Assembly: GCF_004354085.1 (NCBI RefSeq)
Contig: NZ_SMSE01000003.1
Coordinates: 567,231 to 631,230, forward strand
DNA: 64,000 bases
DNA from: Seongchinamella unica
GTDB lineage: Bacteria; Pseudomonadota; Gammaproteobacteria; Pseudomonadales; Halieaceae
Direction: 5' to 3'
Numbering within the stretch: the stretch's first letter is position 1; every line of letters starts with the position of its first letter. This document shows, in pieces, positions 37,384 through 44,807 of this stretch. The notes under the pieces were generated by a model. That model searched no databases, was not told the DNA's origin, and worked only from the letters and a program-made list of their open reading frames with translations. Made by a program: the position numbers and the translations under genes.

Positions 37384-37862
37384 GCGCAATAGCAAACCCC
37401 GTCATTCCCGCGCACGCGGGAATCCAGGGACGTTGAAGCCAAAAACAGGGAGATCACGAGACTCCCGCTTGCCCCAGGGCACCTTCTCTTGCTTAGCAAT
37501 TCACCTTGTACCCCAGGGCACCCCCTCTTGCTGCGCAATTCACCTTGTTCGCGGGGATGAAGAGAAATGAACGCAATAGCGAACCCCGTCATTCCCGCGC
37601 ACGCGGGAATCCAGGGACTTTGAAGCCAAAAACAGGGAGATCACGGGACTCCCGCTTGCCCAGGGCACCCCCTCTTGCTGCGCAATTCACCTTGTTCGCG
37701 GGGATGAGGAGAAATGAACGCAATAGCGAACCCCGTCATTCCCGCGCACGCGGGAATCCAGGGACTTTGAAGCCAAAAACAGGGAGATCACGGGACTCCC
37801 GCTTGCCCAGGGCACCCTCTCTTGCTGCGCAATTCACCTTTTCCGCCGGAATGACGAAGTCC
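37384..37862. repeat. Macro-tandem repeat of REP-like and hairpin units (187 + 147 + ~145 bp)
   Basis: Three head-to-tail copies start at GCGCAATAGC/ACGCAATAGC: 37384, 37571 and 37718. Each contains a REP-like palindrome (GTCATTCCCGCG...CGCGGGAATCCAG), AAGCCAAAAACAGGGAGATC, then CTCCCGCTTGC, hairpin unit(s) and TTCGCGGGGATGA. Copy A has two hairpin units (37476, 37515) and is 40 bp longer; B (37662) and C (37809) have one. The whole 800-bp gap between the MAPEG gene and galE is made of this material, with small AATGACGGACATTTGCTG repeats up to 37976. Confidence 0.88.
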
Positions 37863-37976
37863 TGTAGCCGCTGGATTCCGGCCTACGCCGGAATGACGGA
37901 CATTTGCTGAAACCACAGGCCTTTGCGGAACGACCGACATTTGCTGCAATGACAGGCCTTTGCCGGGATGGCGGTG

Positions 37977-38996
37977 CTATCCGCCGTACCCCTTGGGATT
38001 CTGCTCCTGCCAGCGCCAGGTATCGGCGCACATTTGCTCCAGGCTGCGGGTTGCCTTCCAGCCCAGCAGGGACTCCGCCAGCGCCGGGTCGGCCCAGCAC
38101 TCGGCGATATCGCCCGCCCTGCGCTCGACGATCCGGTAGGGAATGGTCCTGCCACTGGCCCGTTCAAAGGCGCGCACCATATCCAGTACCGAGACGCCGG
38201 TGCCGGTACCGAGGTTGACCGTCATCACCCCGGGGGTTTGCAGCACATACGCAAGCGCGGCCACGTGGCCCTCGGCCAGGTCCACCACGTGGATATAGTC
38301 GCGCACCCCGGTGCCATCCGGCGTGGGGTAATCGTTACCAAACACCGACAACTGGTCCCGGCGCCCCACGGCCACCTGGGCCACGAAGGGCATCAGGTTA
38401 TTGGGCCAGCCCTGGGGGTCCTCACCGATGCGCCCGCTGCTGTGGGCACCGACCGGGTTGAAATAACGCAGCCTGCCGATGCTCCAGTCGGGATGGGCGA
38501 GGCCCCAGTCGGCGAGGATTTCCTCCACCATCAGCTTGGAGCGCCCGTAGGGGTTGGTGGCCGAGGTGGGGAAGTCTTCGGTAATCGGCACCGAGGCCGG
38601 GTCGCCATAGACGGTGGCGGAGGAGGAAAAAATGAGCCTGCTGACCCCGGCCCGCTGCATCGCCGCCAGCAGCACCAGCGTGCCGTTGACGTTGTTGTCG
38701 TAGTATTCCAGCGGCTTTTCGACCGACTCACCCACCGCCTTGAGCCCGGCAAAGTGCATGACCGCGTCGATGGCATGCTCGCTGAACAGCGCATCCAGGG
38801 CCTCGCGGTCGCGAATATCACCCTCCACCAGCGGCACCGGCCGGCCGGTGATCTCCTCCACCCGGGACACCGCCTCCCGGCTGGCGTTGCACAGGTTGTC
38901 CAGCACGACCACGGCGTAGCCCGCCTCCAGTAACGAAACGCAGGCGTGGGTGCCGATGTAGCCGGCGCCGCCGGTGACCAGGATAGTGTTGGGCAT
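37977..38996 (-). CDS. galE: UDP-glucose 4-epimerase
   Basis: 339-aa extended SDR with the GalE pattern: TGGAGYIGTHACVSLLEAGY (NAD site), DNLCNAS, MHFAGLKAVGESVEKPLEYY, SSSATVYGD and the catalytic YGRSK (YxxxK). Length is typical of GalE. It interconverts UDP-glucose and UDP-galactose, and possibly the N-acetyl forms, feeding the polysaccharide locus that follows. The gene is on the minus strand with its 3' end next to the repeat block. Confidence 0.95.
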   Translation of the reverse strand: MPNTILVTGGAGYIGTHACVSLLEAGYAVVVLDNLCNASREAVSRVEEITGRPVPLVEGDIRDREALDALFSEHAIDAVMHFAGLKAVGESVEKPLEYYDNNVNGTLVLLAAMQRAGVSRLIFSSSATVYGDPASVPITEDFPTSATNPYGRSKLMVEEILADWGLAHPDWSIGRLRYFNPVGAHSSGRIGEDPQGWPNNLMPFVAQVAVGRRDQLSVFGNDYPTPDGTGVRDYIHVVDLAEGHVAALAYVLQTPGVMTVNLGTGTGVSVLDMVRAFERASGRTIPYRIVERRAGDIAECWADPALAESLLGWKATRSLEQMCADTWRWQEQNPKGYGG

Positions 38997-39295
38997 AGAA
39001 AATTCAGACAGCCGGGAAAAGCGCGATTGTAACCCGCCAGCGCCGGCGCTGACTAACTGCCGCGCGTAAAGGGCGTCGGCTCAAATCGTCCCCGGCGCTT
39101 ACCGCCGGGGTGGAGAGAGGGTATAATCGCGGGCAACCGGCGACCGCCACCCACTTGAGGCGCCCGCTGCCGGTAAAATTACAGTTGATTACAGATCAGG
39201 GTCACGGCTTTGCTCTTGGTATTGCTTTGCTCTAACCTTGGCCCCTGTTGTTAGCTGACCGCGAGCACCTCACAAAACCTCCTGTTGATTCACCG
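38997..39295. promoter_or_regulatory. Divergent region between galE and the wecA-like gene
   Basis: About 300 bp. A CCCCGGCG (39090-39097) / CGCCGGGG (39103-39110) hairpin with a CTTAC loop lies in the middle; there is no T-run. No JUMPstart/ops element was found. Promoters for both genes must lie here. Confidence 0.4.
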
Positions 39296-40330
39296 ATGTT
39301 GCCTCTATTTATATTTATCGCTTCCCTCATTATCAGCCGCATAGCCGTCGGCAGTGGCTTCCGGCTGGGCCTGGTTGATTATCCCGATAGCCGGAAACAG
39401 CACCGGGGCGCCGTGCCGCTCACCGGCGGCGTGGCCGTGTTCCTGACCATCCTGTTCGGCACCCTGTTCCTGGACATACCGCCCTATACGATGGAAACCC
39501 TGGCCATTGCCACGGCGGTATTCCTGGTGGGGGTGTTTGACGATATCCGCCACATTAATCCCTGGGCGCGCCTGGCCATCCAGTACGGCGCGGGCATCTG
39601 CCTGGCCACCTTCGGGGGGCTTGCCATCAGCAACGTGGGCAACCTGCTCGCCATGGGCGACATTCCGCTGCTGGCGCTCTCGGTTCCGCTCACCGCGCTG
39701 TCGGTTGCCGGGCTGTCCAACGCCTACAACATGATCGACGGTATCGACGGACTGGCGGCCTCGCTGATCGCGCTGCCGCTACTGGCGCTGTACGGCCTCG
39801 CCCTGCAGGCAGCGCATCCCATGGCAAGCACGCTGATGCTGATGTTGATCCCGCTGGCGGTTTTCCTGCTGTTCAACCTGGGGCCCAACAATCGCCTGCT
39901 GCCCAAAATGTTTCTCGGCGACGGCGGCAGCGTGACCCTGGGTTTCCTGGTGACCGCCTCCCTGGTGTATTTCTCCCAGGGAGACGATCCGCTGATACGG
40001 CCGGTGACCGCACTGTGGCTGGTCACCGTACCGCTGATGGATATGCTGGCGACCATGTTGCGGCGCCTGAAAAACGGCAAAAAGCTGATGGAAGCCGACC
40101 GCTGGCACCTGCACCACACCCTGCTGGACCTGGGCCTTGGCCCCCGTCAAACACTGGTGCTGATCGTGGCCTGGGGTGGCCTCACCGCGGCCACCGGCCT
40201 GGCCCTGGAGGCCGTGCCGGACTACCTGAGCCTGGCCTGCTACTTCCTGCTGTTTATCGCCCACTGCGTATTTGCGATCGTTGCCGACCGCAAGCTTCAC
40301 GCCGGCGACAACCTGGCCAACGCCGCCTGA
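39296..40330 (+). CDS. MraY/WecA-family polyprenyl-phosphate GlcNAc-1-phosphate transferase
   Basis: 344 aa, about ten to eleven membrane spans. The family catalytic elements are visible: LVDYPDSRKQHRGAVPLTGG, VFDDIRHI (DDxx), NAYNMIDGIDGLAAS, KMFLGDGGS and HLHHTLLDLG (the HxHH motif of the WecA branch). It starts glycan synthesis by moving a sugar-1-phosphate (usually GlcNAc) from its UDP donor to undecaprenyl phosphate at the cytoplasmic face. The ATG at 39296 was chosen because it opens the first span; a TTG at 39248 also exists. It converges on the operon end with a single base between stop codons. Confidence 0.9.
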   Translation: MLPLFIFIASLIISRIAVGSGFRLGLVDYPDSRKQHRGAVPLTGGVAVFLTILFGTLFLDIPPYTMETLAIATAVFLVGVFDDIRHINPWARLAIQYGAGICLATFGGLAISNVGNLLAMGDIPLLALSVPLTALSVAGLSNAYNMIDGIDGLAASLIALPLLALYGLALQAAHPMASTLMLMLIPLAVFLLFNLGPNNRLLPKMFLGDGGSVTLGFLVTASLVYFSQGDDPLIRPVTALWLVTVPLMDMLATMLRRLKNGKKLMEADRWHLHHTLLDLGLGPRQTLVLIVAWGGLTAATGLALEAVPDYLSLACYFLLFIAHCVFAIVADRKLHAGDNLANAA

Positions 40331-40331
40331 G

Positions 40332-41828
40332 TCAGGAATCCTCGTCCATAAAGGGGTTGGATTGCGGCTCTGGCGACACCGGCTGCAGCACCGGCCGGTT
40401 GCGCTCAACACCGGCATCGGCAGTCACCGTGCGCCGCCTTGCGGCCGTTGGCGCCGGCTCCTCGTAGGGGTAGAAGAAAATGCCGGCAAAAAAGGCAAAA
40501 AACACCAGGTTGGCCGGCACAAACAGGTGGAAGTCCACCATCTCGTGCCCCAGCGTCAGGAGCAGCGCAAGCCCCGCCCCCACCTGGATGTAACGAAAGT
40601 CGCCCCAGTCCCCCCGCTTCCACACCTGGAACCAGCGCCGCACATACAGCCCGAGAAAACCGACTATCAGCAGCCCGCCCATGACACCGGCAGTGAACAG
40701 CCATTCCAGGTAGCTGTTGTGGGCCTGGTTCATGGTCACGGAGGCCTGTTCCAGGGCCTGGAAGGCGGGGAAGACCTGCTCAAAGGTGCCACTGCCCGCG
40801 CCGAACGGGAAGAACTGGCCGATGCCGCTGATAACCCCTTCAAAGGTGGTCCAGCGGCCGTCGGACATCGGGTCGCGGGCGGCAAAGCGCTCCCACACCG
40901 GCCCCAGGCCGATGGCAATACCACAGGCGAGCACCACCGAAACCACGGTACCGGTCAGGCCGTAGATATTCGAGCCACCGATACGGCGGGAGAACAGGGT
41001 GCCCACCAACAGGATACCGACCACCGCCATGCCGATGCCGGCGCGCGAGCGGCTGAACACCACCGCCAGCAATAGCAGCACCGACAGGGCGCCGTAGATA
41101 AAGGCCTTGTGGCCCTGCAGGGTCGACAGGTAAACCAGCTTTTGGCGCAGGGTCTGGGCGCCGGCATCGCGGCGCTGTCGCCCCAGGGTGGCCATAAACA
41201 GGGCCAGGCTGACCATCAGGGTCATGTCGAGGAAATTGGCATAGCTGTTGCGGCCGCGCCAGGTGCCCTTGGCCAGGCCGCCGGATTCATCCATGCCGGC
41301 CATGAACGGTGAATCGGGCCCGGTACCATACTGCAGCAGGCCCAGCACCGCCTGGGCGGCGGCCATCACGAAGACCAGCACCAGCGCCGTGCGGATCTGG
41401 GCAACGCTCAGCTTGCGCACCAACAGGTACACCGCCACGGGCAATAACAGCACCAGCCAGCCGAGGGCGGTTTCCCGCGGCAGGATCGACAGGGTCGTCC
41501 AGCTGTCACTGCCCGCCAGTTGTAGGGCGGTGTAGTAATCCGCCTGCCCGGGCAGGGACAGGCGGCTCAACCCCGGGATCGGCAGCAGTTGCAGCAGCGG
41601 CACCGCCAGCAGCGCCAGCAGTAGCACCCGCTCGGCGAGCGCCAGCGACGACAGGCCCCGGGGCCGCCACAACAGCAGCACCAGAGCGGCGATTGCCAGC
41701 AGTTCCAGGGTCATAACCGCCAGCGGGACCTTGCCGGAACGGAACAGGGGTGCAAACAACAACATGGCCAGCAGGGTGTAGTAGCCCAGGCGGCTGCTCC
41801 AGTCGGTTAACGGTTGCCGCGTACTCAT
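40332..41828 (-). CDS. O-antigen ligase-like / polymerase-like membrane protein
   Basis: 498 aa with about twelve hydrophobic spans. The large periplasmic loop ends in ASVTMNQAHNSYLEWLFTAG, the hallmark of the O-antigen ligase (Wzy_C) family. In a locus with Wza/Wzc-like proteins it could polymerise or ligate repeat units. Its ATG overlaps the stop of the upstream TPR-like gene (ATGA, 41825-41828), indicating coupling. The C-terminal tail is soluble and Pro-rich. Confidence 0.85.
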   Translation of the reverse strand: MSTRQPLTDWSSRLGYYTLLAMLLFAPLFRSGKVPLAVMTLELLAIAALVLLLWRPRGLSSLALAERVLLLALLAVPLLQLLPIPGLSRLSLPGQADYYTALQLAGSDSWTTLSILPRETALGWLVLLLPVAVYLLVRKLSVAQIRTALVLVFVMAAAQAVLGLLQYGTGPDSPFMAGMDESGGLAKGTWRGRNSYANFLDMTLMVSLALFMATLGRQRRDAGAQTLRQKLVYLSTLQGHKAFIYGALSVLLLLAVVFSRSRAGIGMAVVGILLVGTLFSRRIGGSNIYGLTGTVVSVVLACGIAIGLGPVWERFAARDPMSDGRWTTFEGVISGIGQFFPFGAGSGTFEQVFPAFQALEQASVTMNQAHNSYLEWLFTAGVMGGLLIVGFLGLYVRRWFQVWKRGDWGDFRYIQVGAGLALLLTLGHEMVDFHLFVPANLVFFAFFAGIFFYPYEEPAPTAARRRTVTADAGVERNRPVLQPVSPEPQSNPFMDEDS

Positions 41829-43126
41829 TTATCCAACCCTATCTGCAAGTCATCAAACCAGATGGCCCCATCAAGCTCGTGGTCCACGTCGCGGTGCCCG
41901 GCAGAGTACAGCCGCAGCGTCTGGCCGCTGCACTCGGGCGGCACCACCACCTCAAACTGGAAACTGCGCCAGTCACCGGTACCCACAAACAGCTCGCTCT
42001 CCCCCAGCGTGCCGCCGGCGCCGGTGCTGCAGTAGAGGCGCCACTGCAGGCCGCGGCGCGCGCGCAGCTGGTCCGGGCGCACCCGGCCGCTGACGGTGTA
42101 GGCGCCCGGCGCCAGGAAAACCTGCTGGTACACATGGGAAAAACGCACCCGCTTGCCGCGGAAGGACAGCCGCAGGGCCTTGTCGTTGGAGGCGCCATAG
42201 GTGTCGCCGCGGCTGATGCGAATGCCGCTGTTGCCCGGCGGCCGCGCCACCCAGCCAAAGCCGGAATCGTTGGCGAAGTCATGGTCAAAGCCGCCGTCGT
42301 AGAGGTAACCGAGGCTGCGCAGCTGGGCCTTGCCCAGGCCATTGACCCAGTGCAGGTAGGCCTCGTCGACCAGGCCTTCCCGGCGCAGGCGGTTGATATA
42401 GAGGTTGCGCTCATACTCGGTGAGCGGCAGGGCGGTGGACGCCTGGCGCAAGCTCACCAGCGAACGCAGGGCGTCGAGTTCCTGCGCATTGGTGGCCACA
42501 TGGCGGAAAAAGCCCTGCCACCAGGGGAAGGGTGTCGGGTCGTCGGCAATGGCCGCCAGCACGTCCCGGGCCCGGGGGTCGGCGGCGACCTGCATCAGCA
42601 GGGGATAGTAATCGGACGCCAGCCCGGGCTTGCCGACCATCGCCCGCGCCGCGTGAACCACCGCCTGGTCCAGCTCCGTGGCCAGCAGGTAATAGCGGGC
42701 CAGGTTGCGCTGCACCTGGGGATGCACCGGCGCCAGCTCATCGGCAAGGGAGGCGAGCACCGGGGCGGAGCCGTCATGCTCCCGCTGCCGCAGCAGCGCC
42801 AGCAGGGCCAGGTTGTTGCCCCGGGAGGGCTCCGCAGTCACCGCCCGCTCGAGCAGCGCCTGGGCCTCCGGCGCCCGTTGCGGCAGGGTGTCCTCGGTGG
42901 CGTCGGCCAGCAGGATGCGCGCCTGCAGTTCCAGGGCCCGGGGCTGGCCCGGGTCCCAGCCGAGGGCGCGGGCGGCCGCAGCCGCGTCGCCGGCATCGGC
43001 ATTGCGGGCATAGTGGTTGGCCACCTGCAGGGTGATCACCTGCCAGGCGAGAAACAGCGCAACAGCCAGCAATAAGCCACGGCGAAGGGCCGGCGAAGCC
43101 GTGGTGGGCGCGTTACCCGTCATCAA
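41825..43126 (-). CDS. Membrane-anchored TPR-like protein with C-terminal carbohydrate-binding-like domain
   Basis: 433 aa. One N-terminal membrane anchor (RRGLLLAVALFLAWQVITLQ), then helix pairs rich in Ala/Leu (residues ~40-230, TPR-like), then a beta-rich region (FANDSGFGWVARPPGNSGIR ... APGAYTVSGRVRPDQ ... GDWRSFQFEVVVPPECSGQT ... GAIWFDDLQI) resembling carbohydrate-binding modules such as CBM4/9-type sandwiches. Such a protein could scaffold the polymer at the periplasmic face. It overlaps both neighbours by four bases. No enzyme motif seen. Confidence 0.7.
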   Translation of the reverse strand: MMTGNAPTTASPALRRGLLLAVALFLAWQVITLQVANHYARNADAGDAAAAARALGWDPGQPRALELQARILLADATEDTLPQRAPEAQALLERAVTAEPSRGNNLALLALLRQREHDGSAPVLASLADELAPVHPQVQRNLARYYLLATELDQAVVHAARAMVGKPGLASDYYPLLMQVAADPRARDVLAAIADDPTPFPWWQGFFRHVATNAQELDALRSLVSLRQASTALPLTEYERNLYINRLRREGLVDEAYLHWVNGLGKAQLRSLGYLYDGGFDHDFANDSGFGWVARPPGNSGIRISRGDTYGASNDKALRLSFRGKRVRFSHVYQQVFLAPGAYTVSGRVRPDQLRARRGLQWRLYCSTGAGGTLGESELFVGTGDWRSFQFEVVVPPECSGQTLRLYSAGHRDVDHELDGAIWFDDLQIGLDK

Positions 43127-44799
43127 TACGTCATCCTTGTGATTTCCACCCCGTTGCCGGCGCTGCGCCGCACCTGCAGGTTAATCGTCGTGTCGACCAC
43201 CGAGCGCTCGCCGCCCTGGCGTGGCGCGGTGGTGATCTGTGCCTGCACCCTGCCCTTGCGGCGCTGGCCGCCGCGCTTCCAGCGCACCCCCTCGAACTGG
43301 AACGCTTCGATCCGGGTGTCGTTGAAAAACCCGGCGTACAGCGCCTCGATGTCTGCCCGGCCACTGGCGTCGGTGGTGACGGCGTCGGCCGAGAACAGGC
43401 GGGCAAAGTCCGCCGCATCCCCGGCCTCGTAAGCCCGGGCGAAGGCCGCGAGCAGGGACGCCAGCTCGGCATCGCTGATCTCTGCGGGCACCGTCCGGGG
43501 GGCGGGCTCCGGCGCAGGGGCAGGCGCAGCCGCCGCCTTCGGCGCTGGCCGGGGGGCGCTAGCTGCCACAGCGGTCGGGGCTGCACGCAACGGGGCGGGC
43601 TCGGGCGCCGCTTCTGCGGGGGCCGCGGCAGCCAGGGATTCCGGCGCCGGCATTGGTTCTCGTGCCGGCATTGGTTCTCGTGCCGGCATTGGTTCTCGTG
43701 CCGGCATTGGTTCTGGCGCTGGCACTGGTTCGGGTGCTGGCACTGGTTCGGGTGCTGACACTGGTTCCGGTGCCGGCACTGGTTCGGGCGTAGTCGCTGG
43801 TTCGGGCGTAGTCGCGGGTTCGGGCGCAGTCGCGGGTGCGGATGGCGCTTGGGCAACCGGCTGTCGCTCGGTCACCGTTTCCTGCCTGGCGGGCCGGGGC
43901 CGGGCCTTGGGTTTGGGGGCGCCCAGCACGGCCCGGGTGGCGCTGGCGACCCTGGCCTGCACCAGCGCCTCTATGCGTGCCTCGGACGACGGCGGCGGCC
44001 CTGCCGCCACGCTGCCACTCTCTCGCGGGGCCGCATCGGCGGCTTGCCCCGGCTCGCTGGCGGCCACATCGCGCTGCAGCTCAAGCAGGGAATCGTAGTG
44101 CGGCAGTTGGTCCGCCCCGGTGGCGGTTTGCGCCTCCGCCACCGTCAGCTGGGGCGTCTGGCTGGAGCCGTACAACAGCACAAACAGCAGCCCCAGGGAG
44201 ACAAGGACCAGGCCGGCGTAGAGCCACGGGCTGCGCAGCAGCGAGGCGGGGCGCGGGCCGGGAACCGCCCCCGGCGGCGAGCCAGCCGTCCGCCGGGCCG
44301 GAGCCATGGCCGCCGATCGGCTCAGCGACCCGGGGTCGAAACCGTCGCCGGGGTCGGCCAGCTCGGCGTCGTAGGCTGCCCGCCGGGCCGGGTTGCGCAG
44401 CACATGGTAGGCCTCGTTGATTCGCGGGGCGTAGAGGTCGTCCCAGCCCTCGTCGCTGACCTCGCGGTCCGGGTGGAACAGGCGCATCAGGTAAAAATAA
44501 TGCGCTTTGATCTGCCCCGGGGTTGCCTCCCGGGACACGCCCAATACCCGGTAGTGATCCCCCGGCACTTCCAGCAGCACCTGGCGGATAAAGAAGGGCA
44601 CGCAGGCCCGGCAGTCCTCGGCGGAGGCATTGAGCGCCGCGGCGGTGGCGGCAATGTGGTCCTCGTTGAGGCACTGGCCGGGCGCGGCCAGCAGCTCGCC
44701 CACCCCCGGCGGCAACGGCGCCGCCCGGTCGCGCAGGCTGTCGAAGCGGCGCGGCTCGCGGTAAAAGTCCAGCGCCAGGTAGAGAAGCTCGGGAATCAC
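43123..44799 (-). CDS. J-domain membrane protein with Pro/Glu repeats and NTF2-like C-terminus
   Basis: 558 aa, GTG start eight bases after the kinase gene. Order: helical N-terminal part (1-80), J domain (DHYRVLGVSREATPGQIKAH ... RLFHPDREVS, with the essential HPD), linker, one membrane span (LYAGLVLVSLGLLFVLLYGS), low-complexity PAPEPV/PAREPM repeats, and a C-terminal NTF2/SnoaL-like domain (DAELASLLAAFARAYEAGDA ... LFSADAVTTDASG). The HPD means it could stimulate an Hsp70 in the cytoplasm. A membrane J-protein in a polysaccharide operon is unusual; the NTF2-like domain would be periplasmic. Confidence 0.82.
   Translation of the reverse strand: MIPELLYLALDFYREPRRFDSLRDRAAPLPPGVGELLAAPGQCLNEDHIAATAAALNASAEDCRACVPFFIRQVLLEVPGDHYRVLGVSREATPGQIKAHYFYLMRLFHPDREVSDEGWDDLYAPRINEAYHVLRNPARRAAYDAELADPGDGFDPGSLSRSAAMAPARRTAGSPPGAVPGPRPASLLRSPWLYAGLVLVSLGLLFVLLYGSSQTPQLTVAEAQTATGADQLPHYDSLLELQRDVAASEPGQAADAAPRESGSVAAGPPPSSEARIEALVQARVASATRAVLGAPKPKARPRPARQETVTERQPVAQAPSAPATAPEPATTPEPATTPEPVPAPEPVSAPEPVPAPEPVPAPEPMPAREPMPAREPMPAREPMPAPESLAAAAPAEAAPEPAPLRAAPTAVAASAPRPAPKAAAAPAPAPEPAPRTVPAEISDAELASLLAAFARAYEAGDAADFARLFSADAVTTDASGRADIEALYAGFFNDTRIEAFQFEGVRWKRGGQRRKGRVQAQITTAPRQGGERSVVDTTINLQVRRSAGNGVEITRMTY
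43649..43846. repeat. In-frame 18-bp coding repeats (about 11)
   Basis: GGCATTGGTTCTCGTGCC and variants repeat every 18 bp, encoding six-residue units (PAREPM, PAPEPV, TPEPAT) in the periplasmic linker of the J-domain protein. Three consecutive units are identical, suggesting recent slippage and possible length variation. Confidence 0.88.
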
Positions 44800-44807
44800 C
44801 GTTGCGT

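Noticed and set aside
38997-39295. JUMPstart/ops element upstream of the glycan genes
   Set aside because: No GGCGGTAGC-type core was found on either strand here or before the minus-strand export operon.
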